In this document: positions 9,806 through 10,522 of the stretch, in pieces | How the letters are laid out: every line of letters begins with the position of its first letter | Numbering within the stretch: position 1 is the first letter of the stretch | NCBI GenBank assembly: GCA_021159235.1 | Contig: JAGGSF010000072.1 | Location: 1-10,522 of the forward strand | Length of the DNA: 10,522 bases | From: Deltaproteobacteria bacterium | GTDB taxonomy: Bacteria > Campylobacterota_A > Desulfurellia > JAGGSF01 | Reading direction: 5' to 3' | The notes under the pieces: model-generated | The model's input: the letters and a program-made list of their open reading frames with translations, nothing else | Database searches by the model: none | What the model was told of the DNA's origin: nothing | Made by a program: the position numbers and the translations under genes

Positions 9806-10058
9806 ACCTTCTTTCTTCCAACACCTGGTAGAGTTTTTTTGCCTCTCCTTTTGTTATATTTCCCTCAGGTAAATCTATTACCCTTACCACAAGCTTTTTC
9901 AACCGATAATAAATGGAAATAACATCGTCCTTCCTTATATCCCTGGATGGTTTTGCCTGATGGCCATTTACCTGTATAAAACCCTTATCACACATATCTT
10001 TCGCCTGCGTTCTTCTCTTTACAAGGCGTGAAGATTTCAAGAACTGATCCAGCCTCAT
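9798..10058 (-). CDS. rqcP: S4-domain RNA-binding protein, RqcP/YabO-like (Hsp15 family)
   Basis: This is a single S4-fold protein of 86 residues. It opens with MRLDQFLKSSRLVKRRTQA and continues with GFIQVNGHQAKPSRDIRKDD, the alpha-L RNA-binding core. The length and sequence resemble Bacillus RqcP (YabO), which stabilises the P-site tRNA on obstructed 50S subunits while RqcH adds C-terminal alanine tails. R2 and the R15-R16 pair sit as in that protein. E. coli Hsp15 (HslR) belongs to the same family but is longer (133 residues). No rqcH is in the window, so the quality-control role is inferred from similarity. The ATG overlaps the upstream stop in an ATGA arrangement, and the end overlaps pdxA by 8 bases. 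A general Hsp15-like ribosome-recycling protein is the alternative. Confidence 0.85.
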   Translation of the reverse strand: MRLDQFLKSSRLVKRRTQAKDMCDKGFIQVNGHQAKPSRDIRKDDVISIYYRLKKLVVRVIDLPEGNITKGEAKKLYQVLEERRYE

Positions 10059-10522
10059 CTAATAATTCTAACCTGCATCTCCTTTCTGCATGCCTTAAGC
10101 CACATATTCAGATGATGAGAAACTTTGTCCCTAAAGATATGTTCCCTTATATCCTCTTTTACTTTATCCAGAGGAACAAAACCACCTCCTACTTTATCCA
10201 ATACCTTCAAAATATATACGCCTTCCTTAACTTCTACTGGCCCGCACACACCTCCAGGCATCGTCTCCTCTATCATCTTTCTTACATCCTCATTAAATGC
10301 ATCCACGGGTATGAATACAGGCTTATCTTTTTTCACTGAATACAGCTCCTTGGCCCTTTCAAAATCTATCCTTCCTTTATAAATATTCTCTATCACATCT
10401 TTTGCCAATTCCCCTTCACCTTTCTTAAACAATATCATATCTATTTCCACTTCCTTTCCCCGGGCATAATCTTCCTTATGAACCTCATAGTAGCCCTTTT
10501 TTTCTTTTTCGTTTTTATAACA
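10055..10522 (-). CDS. SurA-like peptidyl-prolyl cis-trans isomerase (parvulin fold), C-terminal part only
   Basis: The frame is open from the right edge (codon position 1 at base 10522) to the stop at 10055, giving the last 155 residues; the start lies outside the window. An in-frame GTG at 10450 is internal, because the similarity continues upstream of it. The fragment begins with the YYEVHKEDY helix found just before parvulin domains in SurA/PpiC/PrsA proteins. A shortened parvulin domain follows (about 24-110), then FVPLDKVKEDIREHI and a C-terminal helix region ending QVRIIR, as in SurA. Full-length relatives are exported chaperones of the periplasm that help outer-membrane proteins fold. 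Both expected active-site histidines are replaced (M29 and Y103 of the fragment), so isomerase activity is doubtful. The pdxA-ksgA genes downstream match the surA neighbourhood of E. coli, which supports the assignment. Confidence 0.8.
   Translation of the reverse strand, partial: CYKNEKEKKGYYEVHKEDYARGKEVEIDMILFKKGEGELAKDVIENIYKGRIDFERAKELYSVKKDKPVFIPVDAFNEDVRKMIEETMPGGVCGPVEVKEGVYILKVLDKVGGGFVPLDKVKEDIREHIFRDKVSHHLNMWLKACRKEMQVRIIR

Noticed and set aside
10448-10450. GTG as the true start of the SurA-like gene
   Set aside because: The same frame stays open to the window edge, and the upstream residues (YYEVHKEDY) match the helix that precedes parvulin domains. The GTG is an internal valine codon.

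Overview
This window is a densely packed bacterial chromosome segment in which every supported gene lies on the minus strand. Transcription therefore runs from the right edge to the left edge. Eleven protein genes cover almost all of it: nine are complete and one is cut at each edge. No tRNA, rRNA, mobile element, CRISPR array or long repeat is visible. The base composition is AT-rich (roughly 40% GC by eye).

Right-hand block (10522 to 4484), in transcription order: the C-terminal half of a SurA-like parvulin-fold periplasmic protein, an RqcP/YabO-type S4 RNA-binding protein, PdxA (pyridoxine synthesis), RsmA/KsgA (16S rRNA dimethyltransferase), RNase J, and an FtsK/SpoIIIE DNA translocase. 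Each of these genes overlaps the next by 1 to 19 bases, so they look like one translationally coupled operon that mixes envelope, cofactor, RNA and cell-division functions. The surA-pdxA-ksgA order is also known from Escherichia coli. Here an S4 gene sits between surA and pdxA, and RNase J and FtsK follow.

Left-hand block (4428 to 1): ilvB, ilvN and ilvC carry out the first two steps of branched-chain amino acid synthesis (acetohydroxyacid synthase large and regulatory subunits, then ketol-acid reductoisomerase). They are followed without a gap by psd and pssA, the two enzymes that make phosphatidylethanolamine from CDP-diacylglycerol. The only real intergenic space, 55 bases between ftsK and ilvB, carries a good sigma-70-type promoter and a strong ribosome binding site. 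The second block can therefore probably be transcribed on its own.

The organism is probably a diderm (Gram-negative-type) bacterium outside the enterobacteria. The surA-type protein and the PE-synthesis genes point to a Gram-negative envelope. RNase J and the ilvBNC-psd-pssA order are seen in deltaproteobacteria-like and several other lineages. The sequence alone does not allow a firmer placement.

I found no undescribed system. The points most worth a second look are the loss of both active-site histidines in the parvulin domain, unusual residues in three cofactor-site motifs of IlvB, and the compact, nearly leaderless promoter in front of ilvB.
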